Shown here one piece after another: positions 34,080-43,141 of a DNA stretch of 64,000 nt. How positions within the stretch are numbered: the stretch's first letter is position 1; every line of letters begins with the position of its first letter. This DNA is from Paenibacillus lycopersici (GTDB lineage: Bacteria > Bacillota > Bacilli > Paenibacillales > Paenibacillaceae): positions 5,497,501-5,561,500 of the forward strand of contig NZ_CP048209.1 of NCBI RefSeq assembly GCF_010119935.1. Reading direction: 5' to 3'. Position numbers and translations under genes: made by a program. Under the pieces are notes generated by a model. It was not told where the DNA came from. It did not search any database and worked only from the letters and a program-made list of their open reading frames with translations.

Positions 34080-34598
34080 TTAAAAAGCCATCATATACCA
34101 CGCGGTTGCGGCGCCCGGAACGACCGCGATCATAAACGGAAAGCGTAAGCTGCCCGAGTGCGCGAAGCTGTCTTTCCACGCTTGCAGCCGGGAGCCGGCG
34201 ACCAACACGGACGCCGCTCCGAGCAGCAGCCGCTTCCCGAATGAACGGCTGATGCACAGCATAATCAGACCTATCAAGCCTCCGTACAGCACGGCGTACA
34301 TGAAGATGTGCAAGACGTCCCCCATGCCGACCATTGCCCCTAATGCGGCGAAAAATTTAACGTCGCCCGCGCCGATGCCTTTCAACGCATAGAGCACAAG
34401 CAGCGGCGCCAAGCCCACCGCCGCGCCGGCAATGGACGCAAGTCCTCCGTTAACGCCGCCGGTAGCAGCGTGATATCCGATACCTAGCGAGAGGAAGACG
34501 ACGTTCAAGCGGTTCGGAATGGTCATCGTCCGAATATCGCTCACAAACGCTGCGCCGACGAACAAGGCAGCCATCCCCCAAATCAACCAATCCTCCAT
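34080..34598 (-). CDS. A24 prepilin peptidase (TadV/CpaA)
   Basis: Membrane aspartic protease that cleaves prepilin leaders. 172 residues, about five helices. The two catalytic Asp residues lie in VSDIRTMTIPN (about 20-30) and GIGAGDVKFFAALG (about 93-106; the GxGD motif). The short form without a methylation domain is typical of Tad systems. Presumed substrates are the Flp pilin and the TadE-like pseudopilins next door. Confidence 0.9.
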   Translation of the reverse strand: MEDWLIWGMAALFVGAAFVSDIRTMTIPNRLNVVFLSLGIGYHAATGGVNGGLASIAGAAVGLAPLLVLYALKGIGAGDVKFFAALGAMVGMGDVLHIFMYAVLYGGLIGLIMLCISRSFGKRLLLGAASVLVAGSRLQAWKDSFAHSGSLRFPFMIAVVPGAATAWYMMAF

Positions 34599-34601
34599 CC
34601 G

Positions 34602-35675
34602 TTACCCCGCCCCTCCTTGTTTCTTCTGTACGACAAAATGTCTGGCCGCCGTCGTCCCGTCGCTTGCCGTTACGACGATCTCCCACGTGCCCGGCGTCGT
34701 GTTGCCCGACACCAGCCACGACCATTCCGCGACGCCTTCGCCGTTCGTCACGGTATCGCCCAAGTGCTTGGCAACGCTCCGTCCGCTCTTGTAGAGCACT
34801 TGAATGCTCAAGCTCCTTCCCGGACTCGACTCCACGACTACTCTCGCTTTGTTCCCCGGCCTTACGGGAGAGGGCTCGATCAGCACGATTTGAATCGGCG
34901 CATGCTCGGAATCATCCGAGCCGCCGCCGAGAGCCGGCAGCGTGTCCGGCACCCAGACGCGTTCCTGCGCCCGCTCGGTGAGGATGACGGTTTTGCGCGT
35001 GAACGGGAAGCCCAGCTTGAACGCATATTCGGCTTCGATGGCGACCGACAATTCCCGTTGGTCCTTCAAGTCGGGCAGCGAGAGCTTGGATACATGCAGC
35101 CGCTCAGGGTCAAGGACGGAAGCATCCGCTTCATGGCGAAGCATCGGTTCGATTATCGGACGGCCTACCGTCGCCAAGGCGGTGTCCTGTATGGTTTTCC
35201 AATCGCCCTTCAACGCCGCGGCGAGCAGCGGCCCGGACGGCGAGGGCAGCCAGCTCTCCAGCTTATCCGCCAGAAATCTGACCGCAGGCAGCGGCTCGCG
35301 GGAAGCGGACGTTCGTTCGCCGCCTGCGGCCGACGTTAGCGGCGATGTCCCCGGCGACGCTCCCGATGTTCCTGCAGAGCTCGCGGCGGAAGAACCATCC
35401 TCGCTGTTCCCGCCGGATATTGCGCCGCCATCGCTTCCGTTCCCCGCTGCCTGTACGGCGAGATCGATCGGACGAATGTTCGCGGCTGCCTGCCGAACCG
35501 TTTGCGAGACGGCGCTATGCAGCGCCATCTGCGCCTCGTTCATTCGAATCAGGCAGATGAAGAACATCACCGTCATGAGCGCGACAGGCAGCACGAGGCT
35601 CGCTTCAAGCGCAATGCTGCCCGCTTCTCTTCGCCTTCTATCCGTATGAACTGCCGATCGTCTGCGTTCTCTCAT
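34602..35675 (-). CDS. TadE-like pseudopilin with C-terminal beta domain
   Basis: 357 residues. Prepilin-like N-terminus RREAG|SIALEASLVLPVALMTVMFFICL with Glu at +5 after the Gly. Then a Ser/Gly-rich stretch (about 75-125) and a C-terminal Ig-like segment (about 265-350: SPVRPGNKARVVVESSPG, GVAEWSWLVSGNTTPGTWEIVVTASDG). The start overlaps the DUF5702 gene by 38 bases but has AAGGACGGCCGCT before the ATG. Probably a minor pilin displayed outside. Confidence 0.8.
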   Translation of the reverse strand: MRERRRSAVHTDRRRREAGSIALEASLVLPVALMTVMFFICLIRMNEAQMALHSAVSQTVRQAAANIRPIDLAVQAAGNGSDGGAISGGNSEDGSSAASSAGTSGASPGTSPLTSAAGGERTSASREPLPAVRFLADKLESWLPSPSGPLLAAALKGDWKTIQDTALATVGRPIIEPMLRHEADASVLDPERLHVSKLSLPDLKDQRELSVAIEAEYAFKLGFPFTRKTVILTERAQERVWVPDTLPALGGGSDDSEHAPIQIVLIEPSPVRPGNKARVVVESSPGRSLSIQVLYKSGRSVAKHLGDTVTNGEGVAEWSWLVSGNTTPGTWEIVVTASDGTTAARHFVVQKKQGGAG

Positions 35676-37890
35676 AGCGGCCGTCCTTTACCTTTCCATT
35701 CAATATGCCTGCTGCCGTGAAGCTCCTCATCAGTCCCGGCAAAAACCATAAATTGACCGAGGATGTCATCTCGCCGGACAAGCCCGTCGCCGCCAGCGAC
35801 AAGTCCGCTCCCGTATCATGTTCGATGACGGCAATCATGCGGGCCGTTCTTGCCTGGCCGCCGCTGCCGTGCATAATCAAGAACACGCGCAAATAATCCG
35901 CATACGTCAGCTCGGCGGGAACGTACTTCGACAGCTGCACCTTGCCCGTCTCCGACAGCGTGACCAGATCCGCGACCGCTTTCTCAAGCCCGTACAACAC
36001 TGCCGCCGCCAAAACAAGCAAAGGATGGCCGAGCGCCCGGCATTCGACGAACCCTTCCATCGTGCGGATGGCCAGCCGAGCCGCGAAAATCTCGCCGACT
36101 GCGGCCGCAATATTCGCGGCCGGTTCGCCGAACCCGTAGAGAATGTATTCAACTTCCTGATTCTCGAGCGCCAGCGATTCCGAGAACGACGAATTATCGC
36201 CGCTGCCGGATATGACGCCCTGGAGCCGTTTGAGGTCGAAGCTGCCGAACCGATGAACGACGTATTCATTGACATAGAGCGGATCGCGAATGCCTTCAAG
36301 CAGGTCGGACATGCCGCCGAACATCGCGCCCATGGAAGTCATGGCAGACGCCGCTTCATTGCCCGGATTATCCGCACCGCCCTCTTCGTTCTCGCCGGCT
36401 TCGTTCTCGCCTGCTTCCGTTTCGGCCGCAGCTTGATTAAACCGCAAATTATCGTCGGCCAGCCGCCTCACATCGTCGAAAGCCTGCTTCCATTCATCCT
36501 GGCCCGGAGCGGATGTCATGCCGCCAAGCATCGATTTGACTTCGTCCCATTTGGATTTCGCCGCAGCCTCTTTCGCTCTTCGCTCGCCGTCATGGGCATG
36601 CCGGCGCTCCAATTCGACCTGCCTGTCCTGAATGACCGTGCCCGGATTCAAATACCTGGACGAATAGTTGCCGACGCTTGTGCTCAGGCCCGATAGCGCT
36701 CCGTCAAGCGCAGCCCCTCCTCCGTTCGATCCCAGTGCCGATAGCACCGCCGCCTGGAATGAAGCCGCCGCCGTATCGACCTGCCCGAATAAGGTCAACT
36801 GCTCGTTCAATTCCGCGCGATACGCGTTAAACCAGCCCTCGTCCAGAACAAGCTCGTCGACGGAGCTTCTCGTTGCTTCGTAATCGGAAAGCTCGTTCCC
36901 GGTCATGGACGAGCTCTCCCGTCCGGCAATATTCGCGTCGGCCAATTGATCGAAACCGCTAAGATCCTGCGACGCCCGCATGCGCTCGACCGCGGAAGCA
37001 ATCGACGCGTTGCACGCTTCCGCCGCTTGAAGCTCGGCTAACGCCTCCTGCGTGTTGCTGCTGTGATTCTCCATCCCGGCTTCGGCGTCAGCCTTGGCAG
37101 AAGCGGCATCGCTTGAGGCCCGGCTTGCGTAAGCGGCGATTTCGCCCGCGTGCTTCGGCTCTTCGTCTTCGCCGCGCGAAGCGTCCGCTTGGCGCCAGCT
37201 CGCATATGCGCCGTAACCGCTGACGATGCTCGAGACGTTCTGGAGCGCGCCATCGAGCTTGGAAGCGCTCGCAGCGCTCTTGCTCTGAAGCCCGGCGATT
37301 CGCTCCAAATGCCGCTCGCGCTCCTCGTACAGCTTCCGAACATCTTCCAGGACGCCAATCGTCGCGGACGCCTCCTTCATCGCCGTGCCGATCGGCGCGA
37401 AGCGCGAGGCGATTTCCATCGTAAAATCGATCGGCGCCTTATACTTCATCTCCTCCAGCACCTGGCGGGTAAACACCGTTTGATTGCCGAGCACCTCTTG
37501 AATATCCACATGGGAAGCTTCGCGCTTGATGCGCAGCAGCCGGAAACCGTTTCCCGATTCGTCCGGCCAATTGTTCTCCGCCGCCTCCGCGAACAGCTCG
37601 CTTCGATCCGTTCCTCCCGCGCCGAACAATCCGTATTGTTCATACAGCTTTTCGTCGTAGGCGGAGAGCGCCGAACGAATGCCCGATTGCGCAGCCAGCT
37701 CGCTCTGCCGGTTGAAGGCGGCGATTCTCGCATAATCGATCAGCAGCGACGTGAACAGCAGCATGGCCGCCGTGGCAACGATCAGATAGAGCGATACCGC
37801 CCCGTCTTCGCGCCGCCAGATCGATAACCTCGCCCGACGGCAGACATGTCCCCCATCCGCATGCCATCCCTTCCTCCAGTGGCCGATCAT
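35638..37890 (-). CDS. DUF5702/TadG-like surface protein of the Tad locus
   Basis: 750 residues. One N-terminal transmembrane helix preceded by REDG, giving a prepilin-like EDG|AVSLYLIVATAAMLLF; the Glu at +5 of real pilins is Tyr here. The following 700 residues are extracytoplasmic, with a long Ala/Glu/Ser helical section (about 180-520) and an acidic repeat ETEAGENEAGENEEGG. Its ATG overlaps the TadE stop (37887-37890). Likely the large tip or anchoring component, by analogy with TadG; the binding partner is unknown. Confidence 0.75.
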   Translation of the reverse strand: MIGHWRKGWHADGGHVCRRARLSIWRREDGAVSLYLIVATAAMLLFTSLLIDYARIAAFNRQSELAAQSGIRSALSAYDEKLYEQYGLFGAGGTDRSELFAEAAENNWPDESGNGFRLLRIKREASHVDIQEVLGNQTVFTRQVLEEMKYKAPIDFTMEIASRFAPIGTAMKEASATIGVLEDVRKLYEERERHLERIAGLQSKSAASASKLDGALQNVSSIVSGYGAYASWRQADASRGEDEEPKHAGEIAAYASRASSDAASAKADAEAGMENHSSNTQEALAELQAAEACNASIASAVERMRASQDLSGFDQLADANIAGRESSSMTGNELSDYEATRSSVDELVLDEGWFNAYRAELNEQLTLFGQVDTAAASFQAAVLSALGSNGGGAALDGALSGLSTSVGNYSSRYLNPGTVIQDRQVELERRHAHDGERRAKEAAAKSKWDEVKSMLGGMTSAPGQDEWKQAFDDVRRLADDNLRFNQAAAETEAGENEAGENEEGGADNPGNEAASAMTSMGAMFGGMSDLLEGIRDPLYVNEYVVHRFGSFDLKRLQGVISGSGDNSSFSESLALENQEVEYILYGFGEPAANIAAAVGEIFAARLAIRTMEGFVECRALGHPLLVLAAAVLYGLEKAVADLVTLSETGKVQLSKYVPAELTYADYLRVFLIMHGSGGQARTARMIAVIEHDTGADLSLAATGLSGEMTSSVNLWFLPGLMRSFTAAGILNGKVKDGRYERTQTIGSSYG

Positions 37891-38606
37891 GAATGCGGCG
37901 CCTGCCGTCCGGCTAAAATTTGCTGCGCCTGCTCCCGTTTATCGCCACTCAGTCCGCCCTTGAATTTACCGGTATAATAGCGCGCCAGATCGACGTTGCG
38001 TATCAGTTCGACGGGATCGACGATGGAAGCCGAGCCCGCCGTTGCCGGTTCGGAATGGCCTAGAAACCATTCGAGCGGAGGGATGCGAATCGGCTGGCGC
38101 AGCTTGACCTCGAGCTTCTTCTCCACCAGCCCGCCATACCGCATCGAGCCGCTGAACGCATTGGCGACCCGCGCGGCTTCCGCCTTCATTTTGCGCATGG
38201 GAAGCGTCGTATCGCTTACGTCATCCCCGGCTCCATTCCCGGCGTCCCTGCTCATGGATGAACCGATCGCAAGCTCGATTCCTTGCTCGCCGCTCGGATC
38301 CGAACCGAAATCGAACAGAGCTTTGAGCGCCCCGTTATCGGTCAACCGCCAATACAAACCGTCGTATTGCCCCGTCGGGGCGATTCCGCTCAACGGGTCG
38401 CGCGCGCTGTTATCCCAGCGGAAGGCCGTCCGTTCCGAAGCCAGCGAGGCGGAATGATACAAGACGACCTTCTGGTACGTGTACATGCTGAGCATAAGCA
38501 GCCCGATCAGCGCGATGAACAGCACCGGGAACACCATGCTGGCTTCAAGCGTGAAATTCCCGTCCTCCCGTCTCGCCAGAGAGACAAGCCAGCGATCAGC
38601 CTTCAT
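37887..38606 (-). CDS. TadE-like pseudopilin
   Basis: 239 residues. N-terminus ARREDG|NFTLEASMVFPVLFIALIGLLML is a class-III prepilin-like cleavage and helix with Glu at +5. The remaining about 200 residues are extracytoplasmic (PIRIPPLEWFLGHSEPA near the middle-end). It starts 10 bases inside the end of the flp gene, with AGAAGG upstream. A minor pilin of the Tad apparatus. Confidence 0.82.
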   Translation of the reverse strand: MKADRWLVSLARREDGNFTLEASMVFPVLFIALIGLLMLSMYTYQKVVLYHSASLASERTAFRWDNSARDPLSGIAPTGQYDGLYWRLTDNGALKALFDFGSDPSGEQGIELAIGSSMSRDAGNGAGDDVSDTTLPMRKMKAEAARVANAFSGSMRYGGLVEKKLEVKLRQPIRIPPLEWFLGHSEPATAGSASIVDPVELIRNVDLARYYTGKFKGGLSGDKREQAQQILAGRQAPHS

Positions 38607-38787
38607 CGAAGATCGAGTTGGCCTTCTCGTCCGCGCTGCCCATCAGATTTTTGATCAAATCGATAATCCAGTCCTTGAACAACAGCGCCAAAATTATAAC
38701 AACCGCAATAATGAGCACGATTTCCAACGTTCCCAAGCCTTCCTCGTCCTTCCAAAACGACCGCAGCGCCTGTTTCCATTTCTTCAT
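38596..38787 (-). CDS. Flp-type IVb pilin
   Basis: 63 residues. Short basic leader, then KDEEG|LGTLEIVLIIAVVIILALLF: cleavage after Gly, Glu at +5, and one long hydrophobic helix, as in Flp1-like pilins of Gram-positive bacteria. The mature part would be about 46 residues. It is the major pilus subunit candidate. Translation overlaps the TadE gene. Confidence 0.9.
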   Translation of the reverse strand: MKKWKQALRSFWKDEEGLGTLEIVLIIAVVIILALLFKDWIIDLIKNLMGSADEKANSIFDEG

Positions 38788-38830
38788 TCGAATCCTCTCC
38801 CCCTATAAAGCTATTTGTGTCCTACGTTCG

Positions 38831-39685
38831 TTACCCGCGCATCAACAGAATGGCGGGAGCGGCGACAAGCACCATCAGCACGAAGAAGATGCCGACAAGC
38901 GGGAAAACCAGCTTCGAGGATGCTTCTTCGCCGCGAGCGCGTACGACCGCCTTGCGCTTCTCCCACATCGAGTAAGACAGCTCCTTGAGCGACAGCACCA
39001 GCCTGTCTCCGCCGCGCCGGTAATTCAGCAGCAGCGTCGTCGTGAAAACCGACACCTCTTGTACGCCGCACCGCCGGCTGAACTGCTCCATTGCCGCCGC
39101 GAACGATTCCCCGTTGCGGACGGCCTCGTTCACCCGCCGCAATTCCAGCAGCAGCGGATGCTGATCGTGCCCGTCGCCGCGCTCCGCGCAGCGTACCAAG
39201 GCGCGCTGAAGCGTTTCCCCTGCGCCGAGCAGCAGCATCAGCTTATTGAGCAGCTCCGGCAGCAGCAATACAATATCCTGTTTTCGGCGTCTCACTTTGC
39301 CTTCGACATCCCGCCATTTGGCGGCGGGAACGACGATGCCGAGCAGCAGCCCAATGGCCAGCATCGCCGGCTCCCTGCTCAAGACGCCAAGCCATGCGCC
39401 TCCCCATGCCGTCAAGTAGCCAAGACCGACCGTCTCGGCTACGAACCCCCGGCTCGCTTCAGCGGACCATGACCGGCCATTCAGCAGCAGCAGCCTGCCG
39501 TGCAGCCCGGCTGCTTGCGTCTGAAACCGGTCCAGCAATCCGCTTCGAACCAGCAATTGCCGGAACGGCGCCGTCAGCCACCGCTCCTTCGCTTCCCTTC
39601 CGCGCTGCCCGGCACGTTCGCTTATCGCCGCCCCGATGCACCAGCCCGCCGTCAACGCAATCCCAACCACCCAAGCTCCTATCAT
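38831..39685 (-). CDS. Tad secretion platform protein TadC (T2SS F family)
   Basis: 284 residues. Hydrophobic helices near residues 3-18, 92-115 and at the C-terminus (about 262-282). The F-domain blocks ELLNKLMLLLGAGETLQRALVRCAE and LVLSLKELSYSMWEKRKAVVRARGEEASSKLVFPL are conserved. Pairs with TadB to form the inner-membrane platform that the ATPase drives. 13-base gap after tadB. Confidence 0.88.
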   Translation of the reverse strand: MIGAWVVGIALTAGWCIGAAISERAGQRGREAKERWLTAPFRQLLVRSGLLDRFQTQAAGLHGRLLLLNGRSWSAEASRGFVAETVGLGYLTAWGGAWLGVLSREPAMLAIGLLLGIVVPAAKWRDVEGKVRRRKQDIVLLLPELLNKLMLLLGAGETLQRALVRCAERGDGHDQHPLLLELRRVNEAVRNGESFAAAMEQFSRRCGVQEVSVFTTTLLLNYRRGGDRLVLSLKELSYSMWEKRKAVVRARGEEASSKLVFPLVGIFFVLMVLVAAPAILLMRG

Positions 39686-39698
39686 CGCCGTTTGCTCC

Positions 39699-40553
39699 CT
39701 ATAATCGAATGCGCATGATTTTCGACATCAGGAAATAGCAGCCGCCAAGAGCGAGCAGCGCGCCGGTCAGCAGCAGATAGCCCGTCCCGCTGTACAGCGG
39801 AGCCATATAGTCCGGCGCGGATAGGCTGAGGAAGGCCAGGAAAACGAACGGGACCGCCATCATGATGCGCGATTCGAACCGCTTCTGAGCGATCATGACC
39901 GCGATCTCCTGCTGTACCTCCAGCTTCTCGCCGATCGTCTGGGACGTGCGGCGGATGACGTCCACCATATCCCCGCCCGAGCGCTTGCATGTCGTGAACA
40001 CGTCGTTGAACTGCGTGATGTCCTCGACGCTCGCCCGCCTGCCGAAATCGGCCAGCGCCTGTTCGAGCGGTTCGCCGAAGCCAAGGCGGGCAGCGATAAT
40101 ATCGAACTCCCTGACGATCTCCGTCTCTTCGCTCGGGTACATCAGCTTCAAGTCTTCATGCGCCGCCATGAACGCGTTCTCGACGGATCTCCCGGCCGCC
40201 AGCGACGAAGCGATGGAGTAGAGCGCCTCCTTGAACTGCTGCGCCAGCCGCAGCTTGCGCTGTTCCAGCAGAAACTTGCGAAGCATCCTCGGCGCCATGA
40301 TGCCGGCAGCCGACACTACGAACGCCGCGGGAACCGACCGGTAGAACAAGTACGCCGCGACGAATGCGATACCGCCGCCGATCGCTCCCGCCACGGCGAA
40401 CTGCCGCCGGCTCAACCGGTAATCCGCGTAGTGGACAAGCCCTCCGGCTGCTTGAAATCTCGCCCTGGCCGCCGCAGCGTCGGGCCAGGCGAGCCATTCC
40501 AGCCAATCTCTCTTCGGGCGCTGCCTCTCCTTCGGACTCTCCCGTTTCTTCAT
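39699..40553 (-). CDS. Tad secretion platform protein TadB (T2SS F family)
   Basis: 284 residues. Charged N-terminus, helices at about 48-90 and two near the C-terminus. The F-domain contains QFKEALYSIASSLAAGRSVENAF, QFNDVFTTCKRSGGDMVDVIRRTSQTIGEK and QKRFESRIMMAVPFVFLAFLSL. The ATG at 40553 has GGGGAGG nine bases upstream; the codon six positions earlier is TTG and is rejected. Its start overlaps the cpaF stop by ATGA. Confidence 0.88.
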   Translation of the reverse strand: MKKRESPKERQRPKRDWLEWLAWPDAAAARARFQAAGGLVHYADYRLSRRQFAVAGAIGGGIAFVAAYLFYRSVPAAFVVSAAGIMAPRMLRKFLLEQRKLRLAQQFKEALYSIASSLAAGRSVENAFMAAHEDLKLMYPSEETEIVREFDIIAARLGFGEPLEQALADFGRRASVEDITQFNDVFTTCKRSGGDMVDVIRRTSQTIGEKLEVQQEIAVMIAQKRFESRIMMAVPFVFLAFLSLSAPDYMAPLYSGTGYLLLTGALLALGGCYFLMSKIMRIRL

Positions 40554-41788
40554 GCGCCTTCGCCTCCCCAAGCATCGGTTATGCCCGCCATCTTCAGTTT
40601 CCAGCTTCGCTGCAGGTCATGGCCCGTCCGCTTCAGCCCGCCGAGCAAGCGCCCGTTCCTCTCTCCCTCTTCCTCGAAGCGGTACAGCGGCTGCATAACG
40701 ACTTCCCCGTTCTCGAATCCGGTCACGGCGCATATTTCCGTGACGCGGCGCGAACGGTCGCGAAGCCTGGACAAGTGAATGATGATGTCGATGGCCGATG
40801 CGATCTGCTGCCGGATGACGGCAACGGGCAATTCGGCCCCGGCGAGCGCCATCGTCTCCAGACGGGCAATCATATCGCGGGCGCTGTTCGCATGGCCCGT
40901 ACTCAACGACCCGTCGTGTCCAGTGTTCATCGCCTGCAGCATATCGATCGCCTCGCCGCCGCGCACCTCCCCGACGATAATGCGATTCGGCCGCATCCGC
41001 AGCGAAGCGCGGATCAGCTCGCGCATCGATATCGCCCCTTTCCCTTCCGTATTGGCGTTGCGGGTTTCCAGCGTGACGAGATTGGGAACGGAGACGATTT
41101 GCAGCTCCGCGGCGTCCTCGATCGTCACCAGACGTTCATCCTCGGGAATGAATTGGGACAGCGCGTTCAGAAACGTCGTCTTGCCGGATCCCGTGCCCCC
41201 GCTGATGAACAGGTTGTATTTGGCTTTGACGAGCCGCTCCAGGAAAGCGGCCGCCTCTTCCGGCAGCGCGCCGAGCGCGATCAAATCCCGCATCAAGAGC
41301 GGCTTGTCCGGAAACTTCCGGATCGTCATCGTCGGCCCCTTCAGCGCAACCGGAGGGAGCACGATATGAACCCGGGAGCCGTCCTTCAGACGGGCGTCCA
41401 CGATCGGCGACGATTCATTGACGACGCGGTTGACGCCGGCTACGACCGACTGGATTAAGTCCTCCAGCCGTTCCTTGCTCTCGAACGCGAACGGCAGCCG
41501 CATTAACTGCCCGCCGCGCTCGACGAACATCTCGTCATGGCTGTTGATCATGATCTCCGTTACGGAAGGATCGTCCATCAAGGGCTGGATCAGGTCGAGT
41601 CCGCGGAAGGCATGAAACAAGCGCCGGACCAGCTGCACCTTCCCGCCGGCCGGCAGCGGATGCTCCAGGCACCACGCGAAGACGACGCGCTCGATCTTGG
41701 CCGTCAAGTCGGCGTCGGAGACGGCGCTGTCCAGCTCCAGCTGTCCGCGGATCCGCTCCTTCAAGAGCTGAATCGTTTCTTCATTCAT
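40550..41788 (-). CDS. Tad/CpaF-type pilus assembly ATPase
   Basis: Hexameric secretion ATPase (TadA/CpaF), 412 residues. N-terminal domain about 1-120 with MDDPSVTEIMINSHDEMFVERGG; Walker A ISGGTGSGKTTFLNAL (about 193-208); Asp box ERLVTIEDAAELQI; Walker B IIVGEVRGGEAIDMLQAMNTGHDGSLSTGHANS including the His box. Start ATG 41788 after GGGAGGCGGAATC. It powers pilus assembly by the TadB/TadC platform. Confidence 0.93.
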   Translation of the reverse strand: MNEETIQLLKERIRGQLELDSAVSDADLTAKIERVVFAWCLEHPLPAGGKVQLVRRLFHAFRGLDLIQPLMDDPSVTEIMINSHDEMFVERGGQLMRLPFAFESKERLEDLIQSVVAGVNRVVNESSPIVDARLKDGSRVHIVLPPVALKGPTMTIRKFPDKPLLMRDLIALGALPEEAAAFLERLVKAKYNLFISGGTGSGKTTFLNALSQFIPEDERLVTIEDAAELQIVSVPNLVTLETRNANTEGKGAISMRELIRASLRMRPNRIIVGEVRGGEAIDMLQAMNTGHDGSLSTGHANSARDMIARLETMALAGAELPVAVIRQQIASAIDIIIHLSRLRDRSRRVTEICAVTGFENGEVVMQPLYRFEEEGERNGRLLGGLKRTGHDLQRSWKLKMAGITDAWGGEGA

Positions 41789-41805
41789 GATTCCGCCTCC
41801 CGCTC

Positions 41806-42960
41806 TTACAGAATGCCGAGTTTGCGCATCAGCGCATCCACGGCGCCCCGGTAATGAGGTGCCATAGCACCGGTTCCGCTCGTGGAATCGCCGCACGCCC
41901 ATTCCGCCACGAACGGAAGAACCGCGTCCGGGCGTACCGCCCTTTCATCGATCTCTCCGCCGCCACCGAATCCCGGACTGCCATCCGAACGTCCCCCTCC
42001 GTCCGCAAACGCGCTTTCGTTCATCGTGCCGCCAATCTGCACGAACCTGAACTTCCGCTGCTGCCCGGTAAACGCGGCGCCGAACTTCCGCTCCGCGTAT
42101 CCGGCCGCAAGCTTATTCTTGCGCCTGCTGGCCGCATTCGGCGTCGTCAGCCAGAGAACGGCATCGCATGCTTCGAATGCGCCAACGTGCATGTCGTCCA
42201 TCCTCGTGTCCAGATCGACGATGACGAGACCGTATTCGCCGGCGGCCGTAATCGCGCCGATCAGCTTCTTCGCCAGATCGGCTCCGAGCGACAGGCGCTC
42301 GTCCGGATTATTGGATGGCGCGAGCGCATCGAGACTATATGACGGATAACGTTTGCGGTTAGCGAGCACGGCGGCGGCTCCATTATCGGCGCCGGACTGC
42401 ATCGCGTAGAGCAGCCTGGCGAAGTCTTCGTCGCCCGGCATTCCGTCCGCCAGCAGCGAAACATTCCACTGCTCCAGATTGAGATAGAACGAATGGAGCC
42501 CGGCAATTCCGGCATGCTTGGCCAGATGCATGGACAACGTCGTCTTGCCCGTGCCGCCGGAAGCGGAATAAACGGCCACGACCGCCGGGCCTTTGCCGTG
42601 AACCGCCGGCTTCATAAGCTGCTTCCCCCCGGCCGCATAGAGAGAAGTCATTGCTTGAAGCAGCTGCGGCAGCGGCTGGTATTGCAGCAGCTCGCGCTCC
42701 TCCCGGGATTGGCCGTAATGCTCGACAATTGCAGCCGTCGGCGGATGTCCCGGCAAATCCCCAAGCTCGTCCAGCATGGCCGGCTGCGCGACAAGCATAT
42801 CCACGGGATAACCGCTGCGGATAAAGCTGCGCAGCGCGGCAGCGTTCGTAAACGCCGTCAGCTGCCAGCTGCCGCCGAAGGAAGTATGCCGGATATACTC
42901 GGCGAGACGCTCGATATAGTCGCTTTCGTTGACGGCCACAATCAAATTGCGTTTGGTCAT
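41806..42960 (-). CDS. Tad/CpaE-type P-loop ATPase (TadZ)
   Basis: ParA/MinD-like localisation protein, 384 residues. N-terminal receiver-like domain (about 1-110, LIVAVNESDYIERLAEYI, VDMLVAQP), Walker A VYSASGGTGKTTLSMHLAKHAG (about 128-150), Walker B-like GLVIVDLDTRMDD. Glycine-rich segment near 325-345. The ATG at 42960 is used; GGAGG is 16 bases upstream, which is long, and an in-frame GTG five codons earlier is possible. First gene of the pilus operon. Confidence 0.85.
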   Translation of the reverse strand: MTKRNLIVAVNESDYIERLAEYIRHTSFGGSWQLTAFTNAAALRSFIRSGYPVDMLVAQPAMLDELGDLPGHPPTAAIVEHYGQSREERELLQYQPLPQLLQAMTSLYAAGGKQLMKPAVHGKGPAVVAVYSASGGTGKTTLSMHLAKHAGIAGLHSFYLNLEQWNVSLLADGMPGDEDFARLLYAMQSGADNGAAAVLANRKRYPSYSLDALAPSNNPDERLSLGADLAKKLIGAITAAGEYGLVIVDLDTRMDDMHVGAFEACDAVLWLTTPNAASRRKNKLAAGYAERKFGAAFTGQQRKFRFVQIGGTMNESAFADGGGRSDGSPGFGGGGEIDERAVRPDAVLPFVAEWACGDSTSGTGAMAPHYRGAVDALMRKLGIL

Positions 42961-42998
42961 AGGTGAATGCCACACTCCTCCAAGGATGAAAAGAACGC

Positions 42999-43045
42999 AA
43001 AAAAAGCACCATAACGACGCAGCGATCTGCGCAGTTACGGTGCTT
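42999..43045 (-). terminator. intrinsic terminator in the leader of the Tad operon
   Basis: On the minus strand AAGCACCGTAAC, TG, CGCAG, ATCG, CTGCG, TC, GTTATGGTGCTT, then TTTTT. The long stem has one mismatch and a seven-base T-run. It lies between the promoter (43074-43102) and the first gene (ATG 42960), only about 20 bases after the expected transcription start. Confidence 0.85.
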
Positions 43046-43073
43046 CCGTAGCTCTTCACATTCAATTGCCCAT

Positions 43074-43102
43074 AATTTACCACAGGCTAGGACGGCAGTC
43101 AA
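43074..43102 (-). promoter_or_regulatory. promoter of the Tad operon (or of a small RNA)
   Basis: Minus strand TTGACT (43102-43097), a 17-bp spacer and TAAATT (43079-43074). Transcription would start near 43067. Confidence 0.6.
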
Positions 43103-43141
43103 CTCCTTTATTTGTCGCGGGCAGCGCCTTCAACTGAAATT

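Noticed and set aside
42960..43110. Cyclic-di-GMP (GEMM) riboswitch in the Tad leader
   Set aside because: Only about 20 nt precede the terminator hairpin and the GEMM core sequences are absent, so a simple hairpin is all that can be supported.
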